Shown piece after piece: positions 54,557-63,961 of a stretch of DNA of 64,000 nt. Numbering within the stretch: position 1 is the stretch's first letter; every line of letters begins with the position of its first letter. Source of the stretch: Dysgonomonas sp. HGC4. GTDB lineage: Bacteria; Bacteroidota; Bacteroidia; Bacteroidales; Dysgonomonadaceae. Made by a program: the position numbers and the translations under genes. Location: positions 34,432 through 98,431 of the forward strand of contig NZ_CVRU01000083.1 of the NCBI RefSeq assembly GCF_001261715.1, given 5' to 3'. The notes under the pieces are model-generated. The model saw only the letters and a list, made by a program, of their open reading frames with translations. It did no database searches and was not told where the DNA came from.

Positions 54557-55501
54557 TTACAGAACGTACAAAGAGCTGATAGACTCGTTGTTGCATACTC
54601 TTCTGATTGAATCTGCGAAAACATCAGCTACGGAAAGAATTGTAACTTTTTCGCATTTCTTAGAGTAAGGAATACTGTCTGTAAATATAATTTCAGATAG
54701 GGCTGACTGGTCTACACGTTCCGATGCTGGGTCAGACATTACCGCGTGGCTAGCGATAGCTTTTACCGAGCGTGCACCATGCGATTTCATCAAATTGGCA
54801 GCTTTAGTAATGGTACCTGCAGTGTCAACAATATCATCAACAAGTAATACATCCATTCCTTCTACATCTCCAATGATTTGCATTTCAGATATTTCGTTTG
54901 CTTTTTTGCGAAGTTTGTAACCGATAACCATAGGAACACCAAAATATTTAGCGTATGAGCTGGCACGCTTTGTTCCACCTACGTCAGGAGTTGCTATTAC
55001 AAGATTCTCGCGATCTAATGTTTTGATGTGATCAGAGAAGATTGCAGAAGCATATAAATGGTCTACCGGTACATCAAAGAAACCTTGTATTTGATCGGCA
55101 TGTAAATCCATTGTAATAAGTCGGTTGATTCCTGCTGCACTTAGCATATCTGCTATAAGTTTAGCTCCGATAGATACGCGAGGCTTATCTTTACGATCTT
55201 GTCTTGCCCATCCAAAGTAAGGAATTACTGCAACAATAGAACGAGCTGAGGCTCTTTTGGCGGCATCCACCATTAATAATAGTTCCATCAGATTGTCTGA
55301 AGAGGGGAAGGTTGATTGAATCAGGAATACCTGACGTCCTCGGATCGACTCTTCGTATGATACTGAGAACTCGCCGTCAGCGAAGCGTTCGATATTCATA
55401 TTGCCGAGTGGACAACCTAAACTATTACAGATTTTTTCAGCTAAGTAACGAGAGTTGGTTCCCGAGAAGATTTTGAATGGTATCTGTTCCATTTGTTCCA
55501 T
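54557..55501 (-). CDS. prs: Ribose-phosphate pyrophosphokinase (PRPP synthase)
   Basis: 314 residues. It makes PRPP from ribose 5-phosphate and ATP for nucleotide, His, Trp and NAD synthesis. IPFKIFSGTNSRYLAEKIC opens it; the metal and ribose-5-phosphate sites are MDLHADQIQGFFDVPVDHL and the PRPP loop VDDIVDTAGTITKA. A perfect -7 element TAAATTTG is at 55541-55548 (minus). PRPP is also the donor for the UbiA-type enzyme at 32974. Confidence 0.97.
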   Translation of the reverse strand: MEQMEQIPFKIFSGTNSRYLAEKICNSLGCPLGNMNIERFADGEFSVSYEESIRGRQVFLIQSTFPSSDNLMELLLMVDAAKRASARSIVAVIPYFGWARQDRKDKPRVSIGAKLIADMLSAAGINRLITMDLHADQIQGFFDVPVDHLYASAIFSDHIKTLDRENLVIATPDVGGTKRASSYAKYFGVPMVIGYKLRKKANEISEMQIIGDVEGMDVLLVDDIVDTAGTITKAANLMKSHGARSVKAIASHAVMSDPASERVDQSALSEIIFTDSIPYSKKCEKVTILSVADVFADSIRRVCNNESISSLYVL

Positions 55502-55632
55502 TGATGAGTTGTTTTATTGTAATTGTAGATTTATCGAGTGCAAATTTATAAAACTATTTGTTAGGAAATGAATATCAATGCATAAATTATGCCATTAACA
55601 CTATTTCGGATATTCTTTGGGCTAGTTATTTG

Positions 55633-56439
55633 TTAGTAGGGAGCTAGTAAACTCTCGTATAACACCTTGTTTTTCTCTTTTTCTAACTCCTGCATAGCAA
55701 CTTCATAGCCTACATTGAAAATATCTTTGGTGTGTTCTAAAGTGAACATGGCATAAGATGATAATCTATCGGGTTCTATTAATAGATCGCATAGTTTTCG
55801 ATCTGCCAGAGAATTAGATACTGATATGTAGTGGAATGATCGCTCTGCAATATATAACAGCGAGTTTTTGTATTTTAGTTTAGTTAGAGGTGCTACATTT
55901 ACACCTATTATGTTTTCGCATTCGAAGCGAATGGGTGTTACCGGAAAGTTTTTAAATAAACCACCATCTACATAGTGTACTTTTTCTATTTCTACGGGAG
56001 TAAACACAATAGGGTAGGCGCACGATGCGGTGATTGCCGGAATAAGTGGACCTTTGTCAAATACGGTACTTGTTCCATTGGCTATGTCAGTTGCCACTAC
56101 TTTTAAAGGTGTTTTCAACTCTTCAAAAGTTCTGGCTTTTAGATGCGTTTTCAGAAATTGTCTGAATCGATCAGCCTTGAATATGCCTGTATGTGGAATA
56201 GTAAGCTCAGCAAATTCTTTGAAAGCTTTTTTATGAAAAAAAGAAAGTATTTCATCTGGACTATTACCATCGGCATATAATACTCCGGCAAAAGCTCCGG
56301 CGCTTGTTCCTGATATAATTGAAGGTGAAATTCCTTTTTCCTCAAGGGCTTTAAGTACGCCCAGATGTGCAAAGCCTTTTGCACCACCACCACTTAAGGC
56401 TAGTCCTAATTTATATTTATAAGTATTGGCTGTGCTCAT
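55633..56439 (-). CDS. Patatin-like phospholipase (RssA-type)
   Basis: 268 residues. The oxyanion hole is GGGAKG (17-22), the nucleophile Ser46 in GTSAG and the second dyad residue Asp158 in VDGG, so the Ser-Asp catalytic dyad is intact. No signal peptide, so probably cytoplasmic or peripheral. Family members are esterases or phospholipases; the substrate is not known. The sequence keeps the FAHLGVLKALEEKGI helix typical of bacterial RssA/YchK-type proteins. Confidence 0.88.
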   Translation of the reverse strand: MSTANTYKYKLGLALSGGGAKGFAHLGVLKALEEKGISPSIISGTSAGAFAGVLYADGNSPDEILSFFHKKAFKEFAELTIPHTGIFKADRFRQFLKTHLKARTFEELKTPLKVVATDIANGTSTVFDKGPLIPAITASCAYPIVFTPVEIEKVHYVDGGLFKNFPVTPIRFECENIIGVNVAPLTKLKYKNSLLYIAERSFHYISVSNSLADRKLCDLLIEPDRLSSYAMFTLEHTKDIFNVGYEVAMQELEKEKNKVLYESLLAPY

Positions 56440-56599
56440 AAAGAGTATATCTCAATTGAAATATAAAAGTAAAGGTTTTAAATGGAATACGAGGGCTAAT
56501 TTGAATAATAACTAATAGAGGGTGTCTATTGTAAGTTTATTTATTCTGTAAATGCTGTACTATTTTAATGTGATAGTGCAGTAAAGAGGTGTTTACTTC

Positions 56600-57088
56600 T
56601 TAATCGAGACTAAATTTAAGAAAAGGAACTAGTTTAGGTGCAAAGGGTTGAATGTACTTATATGTAGCAGACCCATTCTGAATTTTAGGTGCTAATAATT
56701 GATGGTGCTCATCGGCTTGTACTATAAGATTTACAACAATACTTATAGCGAATAGCCATTTGGTAAGGCATAATGCAATCCCTGCTAATTTATTTAATGT
56801 ACCCATTTTTACGGTCTTGAGTATTTCCTCCATCATAGTTCCGAGTAAGTAGAAGGATGTAATGATTATGAGAAAAGTTAAGGCGTATGACAATGGGGCT
56901 GCCATGTACTCGGGTATTTGTTTGATGTGTTGTATGTATGGAAGTACTAAGATAGAGAGTTTGCCAGACAGAACGGCTCCTACTATAAGACCTGCAAGTG
57001 TAGATAATTGCTTAACTAAACCTGTTTTATATCCTTTTATGATACAATATATTATCACTATGACTATGCAGATATCAAACCAATTCAT
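56600..57088 (-). CDS. CvpA family membrane protein
   Basis: 162 residues with four membrane segments: about 3-20, 25-48, 60-85 and 100-122. MNWFDICIVIVIIYCIIKGYKTGLVKQLS is the typical CvpA start (colicin V production protein family), found in most Bacteroidota; its role is not settled, with reported links to envelope homeostasis in proteobacteria. No partner gene is adjacent. Confidence 0.8.
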   Translation of the reverse strand: MNWFDICIVIVIIYCIIKGYKTGLVKQLSTLAGLIVGAVLSGKLSILVLPYIQHIKQIPEYMAAPLSYALTFLIIITSFYLLGTMMEEILKTVKMGTLNKLAGIALCLTKWLFAISIVVNLIVQADEHHQLLAPKIQNGSATYKYIQPFAPKLVPFLKFSLD

Positions 57089-57195
57089 CTATCGTAATTA
57101 GGTAAGTAATGGTACTTATATGAATGACAAAAGTAAGAATTAAAATTAATTCCTACTTTCATTTATACAGAAGACTAAACGAATAGTCTATTCAA

Positions 57196-57348
57196 TTATT
57201 TCGCAGCTTCGTCAGATACAGTTAATTTGCCTCTGCCTTTTGCTCTACGAGAAGCTAATACTCTACGACCGTTAGCTGTAGCCATTCTCGAGCGGAATCC
57301 GTGTTTGTTTATTCTCTTTCTTCTAGAGGGTTGAAAAGTTCTTTTCAT
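57196..57348 (-). CDS. rpmH: 50S ribosomal protein bL34
   Basis: 50 residues read from the DNA: it begins [20 protein letters not shown] and ends [11 protein letters not shown] small, early-binding 50S protein. The usual neighbours rnpA and dnaA are absent, as is common in this phylum. Flanked by gaps without recognisable genes. Confidence 0.96.
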   Translation of the reverse strand: MKRTFQPSRRKRINKHGFRSRMATANGRRVLASRRAKGRGKLTVSDEAAK

Positions 57349-57535
57349 TGCTATATTATATTATTCGTTATTGTTTCTGATCGAATTTGGCTTGCAAAAG
57401 TAGATAGTTTATTTTAAATATACAAGTATATCTTTATTTTAAGTAGTGTAAATTATTTTATTGCTGTATTTTAATACTTTTACAATCCATCTATTTTGCA
57501 GCTAGTCTTTTCTGTTGTAAATAGTACGAGACACT

Positions 57536-59248
57536 TTAATCAATTGGTGTTTTGTTTGCCATAGCTTGCTCTCTTAAGATTTTTTCAGCTTTTGCCATAG
57601 CCAGATTAATATTGGGGCATATATTCTTTTCGCCTAATAGTTCACAGAATCCAAATTTTTCGAGTGCAGCCCTTACGTTTGGTCTTACCCCCGAAAGTAT
57701 CATTCTTATGTCTTCGTCCTGAGATTTTTTACATAAACTTTCCAGATTGTGCATTCCCGTAGAGTCTATAAAAGGGACTTTACGCATACGTATGATTCTG
57801 ACCAGAGGTTTATCTTCTATAACCCGCATACTTTCCTCAAACTTATTTGCTATACCAAAAAAGAATGGACCGTCTATTTCATATACTTCAACGCCTTTGG
57901 GAATGATGAGGTTGTCGTCGGAAGATGCTCCTTCTTTGTCCGAAGGGTTTAACTCGTCTGTAATAACCGATATTTCAGTAACATCCATGATGCGTTTCAT
58001 AAATAGGAATACAGCTAGTAATAAGCCTATTTCGATAGCAATAGTAAGGTCGAATATTACAGTAAGTAAAAATGTTGTAACTAATACGATAACGTCAGCC
58101 TTTGAGTTTTTTAGTAAAGCTAAGAAAGATCTCCACTCACTCATGTTGTAAGAAACAACAATGAGTATTGCTGCTAAACAAACCATAGGTATATGCTGGG
58201 TTAAACTCCCCAAGAACATAACAACTAATAATAAAAATACAGAATGAACTATACCTGCAATCGGGGTTCGTCCTCCATTGCTAACGTTAGTCATAGTACG
58301 AGCTAAAGCTCCCGTTGCAGGTATCCCTCCGAATAGAGGTGCTACAATGTTTGCGATTCCTTGTGCTATCAGTTCCATATTCGAATTGTTCTTTTCGCCT
58401 GTAACGCCATCTGCAACATTGGCTGAGATGAGTGATTCTATTGATCCCAAAATTGCCAATGTGAATGCATAAGGGAATAGCGTATTGATTGCCTTTATGC
58501 TAAAGGTGATTTCTTGCATATGAGGTAATTCGCTATTTATGCTAAAACGGTCACCGATGGTTTGAACAGTATCGATATTTAGATAGTAACGCAGGAAGTA
58601 CACAACTACGGTTATAAGAACTACGGCTATGAGCGATCCCGGGATTTTCTTCGAAACCTTATGGGCAAAGATAATGATGAGTAGACTTGAGACTCCAATA
58701 CCAACAGTTACTAAATCGAGAGTGTTGAAATTGAGAATATATTGTTGCCATTTGCCTAAAAAGTCGGGAGGGATATTTTTTATGTCAAGCCCTAAGAAGT
58801 CTTTTATTTGAGTGGAGAATATCGTGACAGCTATACCACTCATGTAACCAACAATGATGGGGTAGGGTATATATTTTATAACAACACCAAGTTTTACAAT
58901 GCCCATCAGAATGAGAATTACTCCAGACATAACTGTTGTAATAACCAACCCCTGAAAGCCGAATTGCTCTATAATATTATATACTATAACAATAAATGCA
59001 CCTGTCGGACCTCCGATCTGGACTGTGCTTCCACCAAAAACTGAGATTATAAACCCTGCGATAATTGCCGTGTAAAGTCCTTTTTCGGGACTCACCCCTG
59101 ATGCGATACCAAATGCAATAGCAAGGGGAAGTGCGACAACTCCAACAATGAGACCGGCCATGAGGTCGGCCATAAATTTCTCCTTATTGTAGCCTTTTAA
59201 GGAATCAATAATTTGAGGCCTGAATGTTTTTAAAAAATCCGTGTTCAT
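57536..59248 (-). CDS. SulP-family anion transporter with STAS domain
   Basis: 570 residues. About 12-14 membrane segments (25-420) with ADLMAGLIVGVVALPLAIAFGIASG, the SulP signature region, and GGIPATGALARTMTNVSNGG. A C-terminal STAS domain (about 440-560) contains IPFIDSTG-like VPFIDSTGMHNLE, including the conserved DSTG loop. Family members carry sulfate, bicarbonate or dicarboxylates; which one cannot be told. No carbonic anhydrase or sulfate-assimilation gene is next to it. A -7 element TACCTTTG is at 59282-59289 (minus). Confidence 0.9.
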   Translation of the reverse strand: MNTDFLKTFRPQIIDSLKGYNKEKFMADLMAGLIVGVVALPLAIAFGIASGVSPEKGLYTAIIAGFIISVFGGSTVQIGGPTGAFIVIVYNIIEQFGFQGLVITTVMSGVILILMGIVKLGVVIKYIPYPIIVGYMSGIAVTIFSTQIKDFLGLDIKNIPPDFLGKWQQYILNFNTLDLVTVGIGVSSLLIIIFAHKVSKKIPGSLIAVVLITVVVYFLRYYLNIDTVQTIGDRFSINSELPHMQEITFSIKAINTLFPYAFTLAILGSIESLISANVADGVTGEKNNSNMELIAQGIANIVAPLFGGIPATGALARTMTNVSNGGRTPIAGIVHSVFLLLVVMFLGSLTQHIPMVCLAAILIVVSYNMSEWRSFLALLKNSKADVIVLVTTFLLTVIFDLTIAIEIGLLLAVFLFMKRIMDVTEISVITDELNPSDKEGASSDDNLIIPKGVEVYEIDGPFFFGIANKFEESMRVIEDKPLVRIIRMRKVPFIDSTGMHNLESLCKKSQDEDIRMILSGVRPNVRAALEKFGFCELLGEKNICPNINLAMAKAEKILREQAMANKTPID

Positions 59249-59551
59249 AGCTTTATATCATAACCTATAATTATGAGTTTGCAAAGGTATGAAATGATTT
59301 CTGGTTTACCTCATAATAGAAAATCGATTTGTTTTAACATTCTTGATTCGTCCGAAAATCGTTTATTTTCTTTAAATTTGTGACTCAATGAGCTTTCCTA
59401 GATAAATGTATCCTGTCTTACGGGATTTTACCTATATATAAGTGCAATTAAAATGGGAGTTTGTATTTACACTGCATTCTTAAATTATAATAGTTTGTTG
59501 TACTTATACTCTCTAAAATTACTAATGGGTCTGTGACCTGATTAAAATATA
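59249..59551. other. Divergent intergenic region
   Basis: 303 bases between the SulP gene and the DUF5715-like gene. It holds the SulP -7 element (59282-59289, minus strand) and palindrome copy 6 (59523-59546). Nothing else is recognised. Confidence 0.5.
59523..59546 (+). repeat. Dispersed palindrome, copy 6 (upstream of the DUF5715-like gene)
   Basis: TAATGGGTCTGTGACCTGAT; arms GGTC/GACC. Ends 8 bases before the start codon at 59555. Confidence 0.45.
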
Positions 59552-59554
59552 TTG

Positions 59555-60217
59555 ATGAACTTTCGTGTTTTATTTTTCTTATCCGTTTTTTTCTTTCTGT
59601 TTGGAGCTTGCAAAGGCAAAAAAGAAGAGTCTACATCTGTCGATAATGTTGATGTCAAAAAATATACCCGATTTAGGGGAGCGTATAAGTCGTTTAATGA
59701 TATGCCCGAATTGCATTTGGAGGCAGCTCAACGAAAAGGTATTCTTCCTATGGGAGTGAGAGGCGATACCTCTCGGGTGCTGAACGAGATGGTACATTTA
59801 CCCATGGAGTTGGATTTATATAAAATAGCTAAATTGTCACATTCTGTCCCATACTTGGTGAACGATGCATCTAAGTTATTAGTACAAATCAGTTCCAATT
59901 TTAGAGATTCGCTTATTAGTAAAAAACTTCCCGTTTATAAATTAGTAGTGACAAGTGTTACTCGTAGTCTCGATGATGTGGCTTCTTTAACCAAGAGAAA
60001 TGGTAATGCGAGTCATAATTCGGCACACTGCTATGGCACAACTTTTGATATTTCATGGAAAAGGTTCGAAAAGAGAGGACCTTCGGGAACGAACGACGTT
60101 ACTACCGATCGATTGAAGCTTGTTCTGGGAGAAGTTTTGCATGACTTGAGACAGAGAGATCAATGCTATGTTGTGCATGAGAAAAAACAGGCTTGCTTTC
60201 ATATAACAGTCAGATAA
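59555..60217 (+). CDS. DUF5715-like lipoprotein with M15-type peptidase features
   Basis: 220 residues from ATG 59555; an in-frame TTG at 59552 is less likely. Lipobox-like LFGAC with Cys19. The C-terminal half has SVTRSLDD, then NASHNSAHCYGTTFDISW and, near the end, ACFHITV. The spacing of His, Asp and a late His matches the zinc site of M15/VanY-type D-Ala-D-Ala carboxypeptidases (SxHxxGxAxD ... HxH), so a murein-active enzyme is possible. The family as named (DUF5715) has no proven activity. It is 13 bases upstream of truA and shares its transcript. Confidence 0.75.
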   Translation: MNFRVLFFLSVFFFLFGACKGKKEESTSVDNVDVKKYTRFRGAYKSFNDMPELHLEAAQRKGILPMGVRGDTSRVLNEMVHLPMELDLYKIAKLSHSVPYLVNDASKLLVQISSNFRDSLISKKLPVYKLVVTSVTRSLDDVASLTKRNGNASHNSAHCYGTTFDISWKRFEKRGPSGTNDVTTDRLKLVLGEVLHDLRQRDQCYVVHEKKQACFHITVR

Positions 60218-60230
60218 GAAAATTTAGAAG

Positions 60231-60974
60231 ATGAATAGATACTTCATGTACTTAGGCTACAATGGTGGTAACTATTGCGGATGGCAGGTTCAACCAAATG
60301 GAGTTTCGATACAAGAAGAGATCGAAAAGGCATTAGCTATATTGTTACGTGTACCAACACCTATTCTGGGTGCCGGTCGCACAGATGCAGGAGTGCATGC
60401 CCGTCAGATGATAGCTCATTTTGATGCTGATGTTGAAGATACTGTCATGCTGACAGAGAAATTAAACAGAATCTTACCTAAAGATATTGCAATATATAAA
60501 ACCGTTAGGGTGAAAGACGATGCTCATGCTCGTTTTGATGCTACATCGCGTTTATATAAGTATTATATAACTACACAAAAAGACCCGTTTATGTATCCAT
60601 ATAAATACAAGGTACATGGGAATATCGATTTGGATATAATGAATAGGTGTAGTGATATTTTATTTGACTATGCAGACTTTACGAGTTTTAGCAAGTTGCA
60701 TACCGATGTCAAAACAAACGATTGCACAATAATGTATGCCCGATGGGAAAAAGAGGGAGAAGATTACATATTTACAATCAAAGCAAATCGATTTCTGAGA
60801 AATATGGTTCGTGCAATTGTTGGTACACTATTGGAAGCCGGACGGGGAAAATTGGATGAGGCAGGAATGCGACGGATTATAGAAGCTAAAGATAGAAGTG
60901 TTGCAGGATGCTCGGTACCGGGAAATGCATTGTTTCTGGAAGAGGTTGAATATCCCGATGAGATTTTTGGTTAA
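60231..60974 (+). CDS. truA: tRNA pseudouridine(38-40) synthase TruA
   Basis: 247 residues. It modifies U38, U39 and U40 in the anticodon arm of many tRNAs. The catalytic Asp52 is in [25 protein letters not shown] and [20 protein letters not shown] are family signatures. Length is normal. It follows the DUF5715-like gene closely. Confidence 0.96.
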   Translation: MNRYFMYLGYNGGNYCGWQVQPNGVSIQEEIEKALAILLRVPTPILGAGRTDAGVHARQMIAHFDADVEDTVMLTEKLNRILPKDIAIYKTVRVKDDAHARFDATSRLYKYYITTQKDPFMYPYKYKVHGNIDLDIMNRCSDILFDYADFTSFSKLHTDVKTNDCTIMYARWEKEGEDYIFTIKANRFLRNMVRAIVGTLLEAGRGKLDEAGMRRIIEAKDRSVAGCSVPGNALFLEEVEYPDEIFG

Positions 60975-61066
60975 ACGAAGAAATTAAAAATGAAAAGTTT
61001 GAGAGGTAGATATTAATGTATAAAGACCTTATACTATATCATAAGAATCAAAAGAACTTTAATTGA

Positions 61067-62215
61067 ATGAATAAAATGTATAAACAACTGCAGAATATAC
61101 TTAAAGATGAGAAATCTGGTGGAGTCATATTAATAATATGTACAATAGCATCATTGATAATCGCCAACTCTGCTTTTAAGGACCAATATCTTCATTTTTG
61201 GCATATCGCATTTGCAGGGCTAAGTCTTGAGCTGTGGATTAATGATGGATTAATGGCAATTTTCTTTTTAATGATCGGACTCGAACTGAAAAGAGAAGTT
61301 GCTGTTGGAGAATTTTCACGTCCGCGAAATGCAATATTGCCTGTCGCTGCGGCTTTGGGAGGAATGATAGTTCCTGTTGCTTTTTTTCTATTGTTTAATC
61401 TAGGTTTACCCTCTCAATCGGGTGTAGGTATACCTATGGCTACCGATATTGCGTTTGCATTGGGAGTGCTTTCATTGCTAGGGAAAAGAGTACCAACATC
61501 GTTAAAAGTATTTTTAATGGCTCTAGCTGTGGTAGATGATCTGGGTGCTATTATGGTTATTGCTATTTTTTATACCAAAGACCTTATGCTTCTCGATTTA
61601 TCTATTGCATTGGGAATCTTCGCTTTCCTAGCTGTATTGAATAAGTTCAAAGTATATTCGCTTATACCCTATTTTATTGGAGGTGCAGCCATGTGGTATT
61701 TTATGCTAATGTCAGGTGTTCACGCTACTATTGCTGGTGTGCTACTTGCTTTAGTTATTCCTTCTGCCGATAGAAAGGATGGACGTTCTCCTGCTTTTTA
61801 TGTGATGCATAAGCTACATTTTCCGGTTACTTTTCTTATACTTCCTATATTTGCGTTGGCAAATACAGCTGTAACAATATCCTCAGATTGGCATACTCTT
61901 TTTGCTGAGCCTATATCATTAGGTATTCTTAGTGGATTGCTTTTGGGGAAACCAATCGGTATAACATTGGCATCTCTGATTGTTATTGTTGCAAAATTAT
62001 CGAAACTGCCCGAAGGAGTCAATTGGTATAATATGATTGGAGCAGGATTGCTCGGAGGAATAGGATTTACGATGTCTATTTTTATTACACTTTTAGCATT
62101 TGACGATCAGCAAATAATAAATACATCTAAGATAGTTATTCTTACAAGTTCTCTTTTAGCAGGAGTGCTTGGGTATATATGCTTACATATGACCTTAAAG
62201 AAGTCGTCGAATTGA
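61067..62215 (+). CDS. nhaA: Na+/H+ antiporter NhaA
   Basis: 382 residues with about 12 membrane segments. It exchanges Na+ for H+ across the inner membrane. LALAVVDDLGAIMVIAIFY carries the two ion-binding Asp; GVGIPMATDIAFALGVLSLLGKRVP and GIGFTMSIFITLLAF are signature regions. MFLMIGLELKRE (FFLMIGLELKREVAVGEFS) holds the pH-sensing segment. It lies 92 bases after truA, in the same direction. Confidence 0.96.
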   Translation: MNKMYKQLQNILKDEKSGGVILIICTIASLIIANSAFKDQYLHFWHIAFAGLSLELWINDGLMAIFFLMIGLELKREVAVGEFSRPRNAILPVAAALGGMIVPVAFFLLFNLGLPSQSGVGIPMATDIAFALGVLSLLGKRVPTSLKVFLMALAVVDDLGAIMVIAIFYTKDLMLLDLSIALGIFAFLAVLNKFKVYSLIPYFIGGAAMWYFMLMSGVHATIAGVLLALVIPSADRKDGRSPAFYVMHKLHFPVTFLILPIFALANTAVTISSDWHTLFAEPISLGILSGLLLGKPIGITLASLIVIVAKLSKLPEGVNWYNMIGAGLLGGIGFTMSIFITLLAFDDQQIINTSKIVILTSSLLAGVLGYICLHMTLKKSSN

Positions 62216-62270
62216 TATAATCATGAGAAGTTGTTTTAGTTGTAAGGGTAGATCTTTGTTTGTCTATCTA

Positions 62271-62299
62271 TAAAGGCGAACGTATCGGTTTGCCTTTAC
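62271..62299 (+). terminator. Possible terminator after nhaA
   Basis: TAAAGGC/GCCTTTA 7-bp stem with a loose 13-base loop; no T run follows, so function is uncertain. Confidence 0.35.
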
Positions 62300-62308
62300 T
62301 TGAATAAT

Positions 62309-62329
62309 AAAAAGGGCTGAGGCCTTAAA
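62309..62329 (+). repeat. Dispersed palindrome, copy 7 (upstream of the DMT gene)
   Basis: AAAAAGGGCTGAGGCCTTAA; arms AAGGGCT/AGGCCTT with one mismatch. Ends 14 bases before the start codon at 62344. Confidence 0.5.
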
Positions 62330-62343
62330 TGAACAAATAAATT

Positions 62344-63243
62344 ATGTGGTTAGGTTTAGCGTTTCTGTCGGCTTTCTTTTTAGGGTGTTATGATATAAAT
62401 AAAAAAATGTCGGTTCATAATAATGCGGTGATTCCTGTGTTATTTCTGAATACATTTTTTTGTACTTTATTTCTGTTGCCTTTATTCTTATTGTCCCGCG
62501 TTGCTCCTGCAACAATAGAGAATACTATTTTTTATGTTCCAACAGTCAATTTCGAGGCGCATGTTTATATTATACTCAAATCTATAATTGTATTATCGTC
62601 TTGGATATTTGGCTATTTTGCTGTTAAGCATCTGCCATTAACCATAACAGGTCCTATTAATGCAACTCGTCCGGTGATGACTTTAGTGGGTGCATTACTT
62701 ATATTTGGAGAACGTCTCAACTTTTATCAGTGGATAGGTGTTATACTGACTATTGTTTCGTTCTTTTTATTGTCGGCTACAGGAAAGAAAGAGGGAATTA
62801 ATTTTCGCCAGAATAAGTGGATATTTTTCATATTCATTGCTGCTATTTTAGGTGCCGCAAGCGGATTGTATGATAAATACCTGATGCAGCGAATAAGCTC
62901 TACGTCGGTTCAGTTCTGGTATAACCTCTATCAATGTATCATGATGTTTGTGATACTGGTTATATTATGGTATCCGAAACGAAAAAACTCGACTGCTTTT
63001 AGTTGGAAATGGAGTATTCTTCTTGTTTCACTTTTCTTGACTATTGCAGACTTTGTTTATTTCTATGCATTGACCGATCCAGATGCAATGATTTCTATTG
63101 TGTCTATGGTGAGACGTAGTTCAGTAGTAGTTTCTTTTATTGGTGGAGTATTTTTCTTCCATGAAAAAAACTTAAAAGGAAAGGCTATAGATTTGATCTT
63201 AATAATTATAGGAATGTTTTTCCTATATTTGGGTACAAAATAA
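62344..63243 (+). CDS. DMT-superfamily (EamA-type) transporter
   Basis: 299 residues with ten membrane segments in two EamA repeats. The first ends around ITGPINATRPVMTLVGALLIFGERL and the second around SIVSMVRRSSVVVSFIGGVFFFHEKNL. These are the usual position-9/10 signatures of drug/metabolite transporters. It may export a metabolite or nucleotide-sugar; the substrate is not known. Stand-alone, with the palindrome in front of the start. Confidence 0.85.
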   Translation: MWLGLAFLSAFFLGCYDINKKMSVHNNAVIPVLFLNTFFCTLFLLPLFLLSRVAPATIENTIFYVPTVNFEAHVYIILKSIIVLSSWIFGYFAVKHLPLTITGPINATRPVMTLVGALLIFGERLNFYQWIGVILTIVSFFLLSATGKKEGINFRQNKWIFFIFIAAILGAASGLYDKYLMQRISSTSVQFWYNLYQCIMMFVILVILWYPKRKNSTAFSWKWSILLVSLFLTIADFVYFYALTDPDAMISIVSMVRRSSVVVSFIGGVFFFHEKNLKGKAIDLILIIIGMFFLYLGTK

Positions 63244-63328
63244 TTGATAGAAAGGATTTAAGGCTTAAGAGTTTTTTGTTTTTGTTAGAGTAACAAATGG
63301 TTTTGAGATCTTAGAAGATACACAACAT

Positions 63329-63961
63329 ATGAAAAAAATAGTATATACGTTTTCTTTATTGTTTATAGGTTTAGTGGCTCAGGCGCAGAATATAGCTCCT
63401 TTGGTTATTGCAATGCCCGACGATATGTTGATTGGTGTAACTTTAGAGCAACGTAAGCAACTTATTGCACCTGAAAAAGATACGGCTCAGGCTGTTGTTG
63501 TAAACGCAGTGGGTGATACAATAAAACGTCTCGGTTTTACGGATGATTATATTGCACTGCAAACATCTAAAGTTGGTACCTTGGAGGTTAAACTCTTGTC
63601 ATTGGTAAATAACTCGCAGATTATTGGCGTGATTACAACGGTTTGTGGACCAGCTTGTGATAGTAGAATTGATTTTTATACAACCGATTGGAATCCTTTA
63701 GGGCAGCCCGATCTGTTTCCTCAAATAAATAAAGATATTTTCTTAAAAGGTGATATAGATCGTACATCGGACGATTTTCTGAATGCTTATGCATCATTGG
63801 ATATGACTCCTGTAAAGTTGAATTTTTCTTTTTCTGATAAAAATATTGTGGCAACTTACGATATAAAGAATTATTTGTCGAAGGATGATTACAAGAAACT
63901 AGAGCCTTTTCTTAAAGAAGCACCACAAGTTTATACTTGGGATAAATTTGCTTATAAGTAA
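63329..63961 (+). CDS. DUF3256-like periplasmic protein
   Basis: 210 residues with a signal peptide (about 1-19, ending AQAQ). The mature part has QNIAPLVIAMPDDMLIGVTLEQRKQLI, SLVNNSQIIGVITTVCGPACDSRIDFYTTDWNPL and a C-terminal lysine-rich segment; two Cys (GPAC, TTVC) could form a disulfide. The pattern matches DUF3256, a family restricted to Bacteroidota, function unknown. The gene ends 39 bases before the window edge. Confidence 0.75.
   Translation: MKKIVYTFSLLFIGLVAQAQNIAPLVIAMPDDMLIGVTLEQRKQLIAPEKDTAQAVVVNAVGDTIKRLGFTDDYIALQTSKVGTLEVKLLSLVNNSQIIGVITTVCGPACDSRIDFYTTDWNPLGQPDLFPQINKDIFLKGDIDRTSDDFLNAYASLDMTPVKLNFSFSDKNIVATYDIKNYLSKDDYKKLEPFLKEAPQVYTWDKFAYK

Noticed and set aside
36583..56580. 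Short recurring ATAGTGCAG at about 36583, 42486 and 56573
   Set aside because: Only nine bases, three copies; chance is sufficient to explain it.
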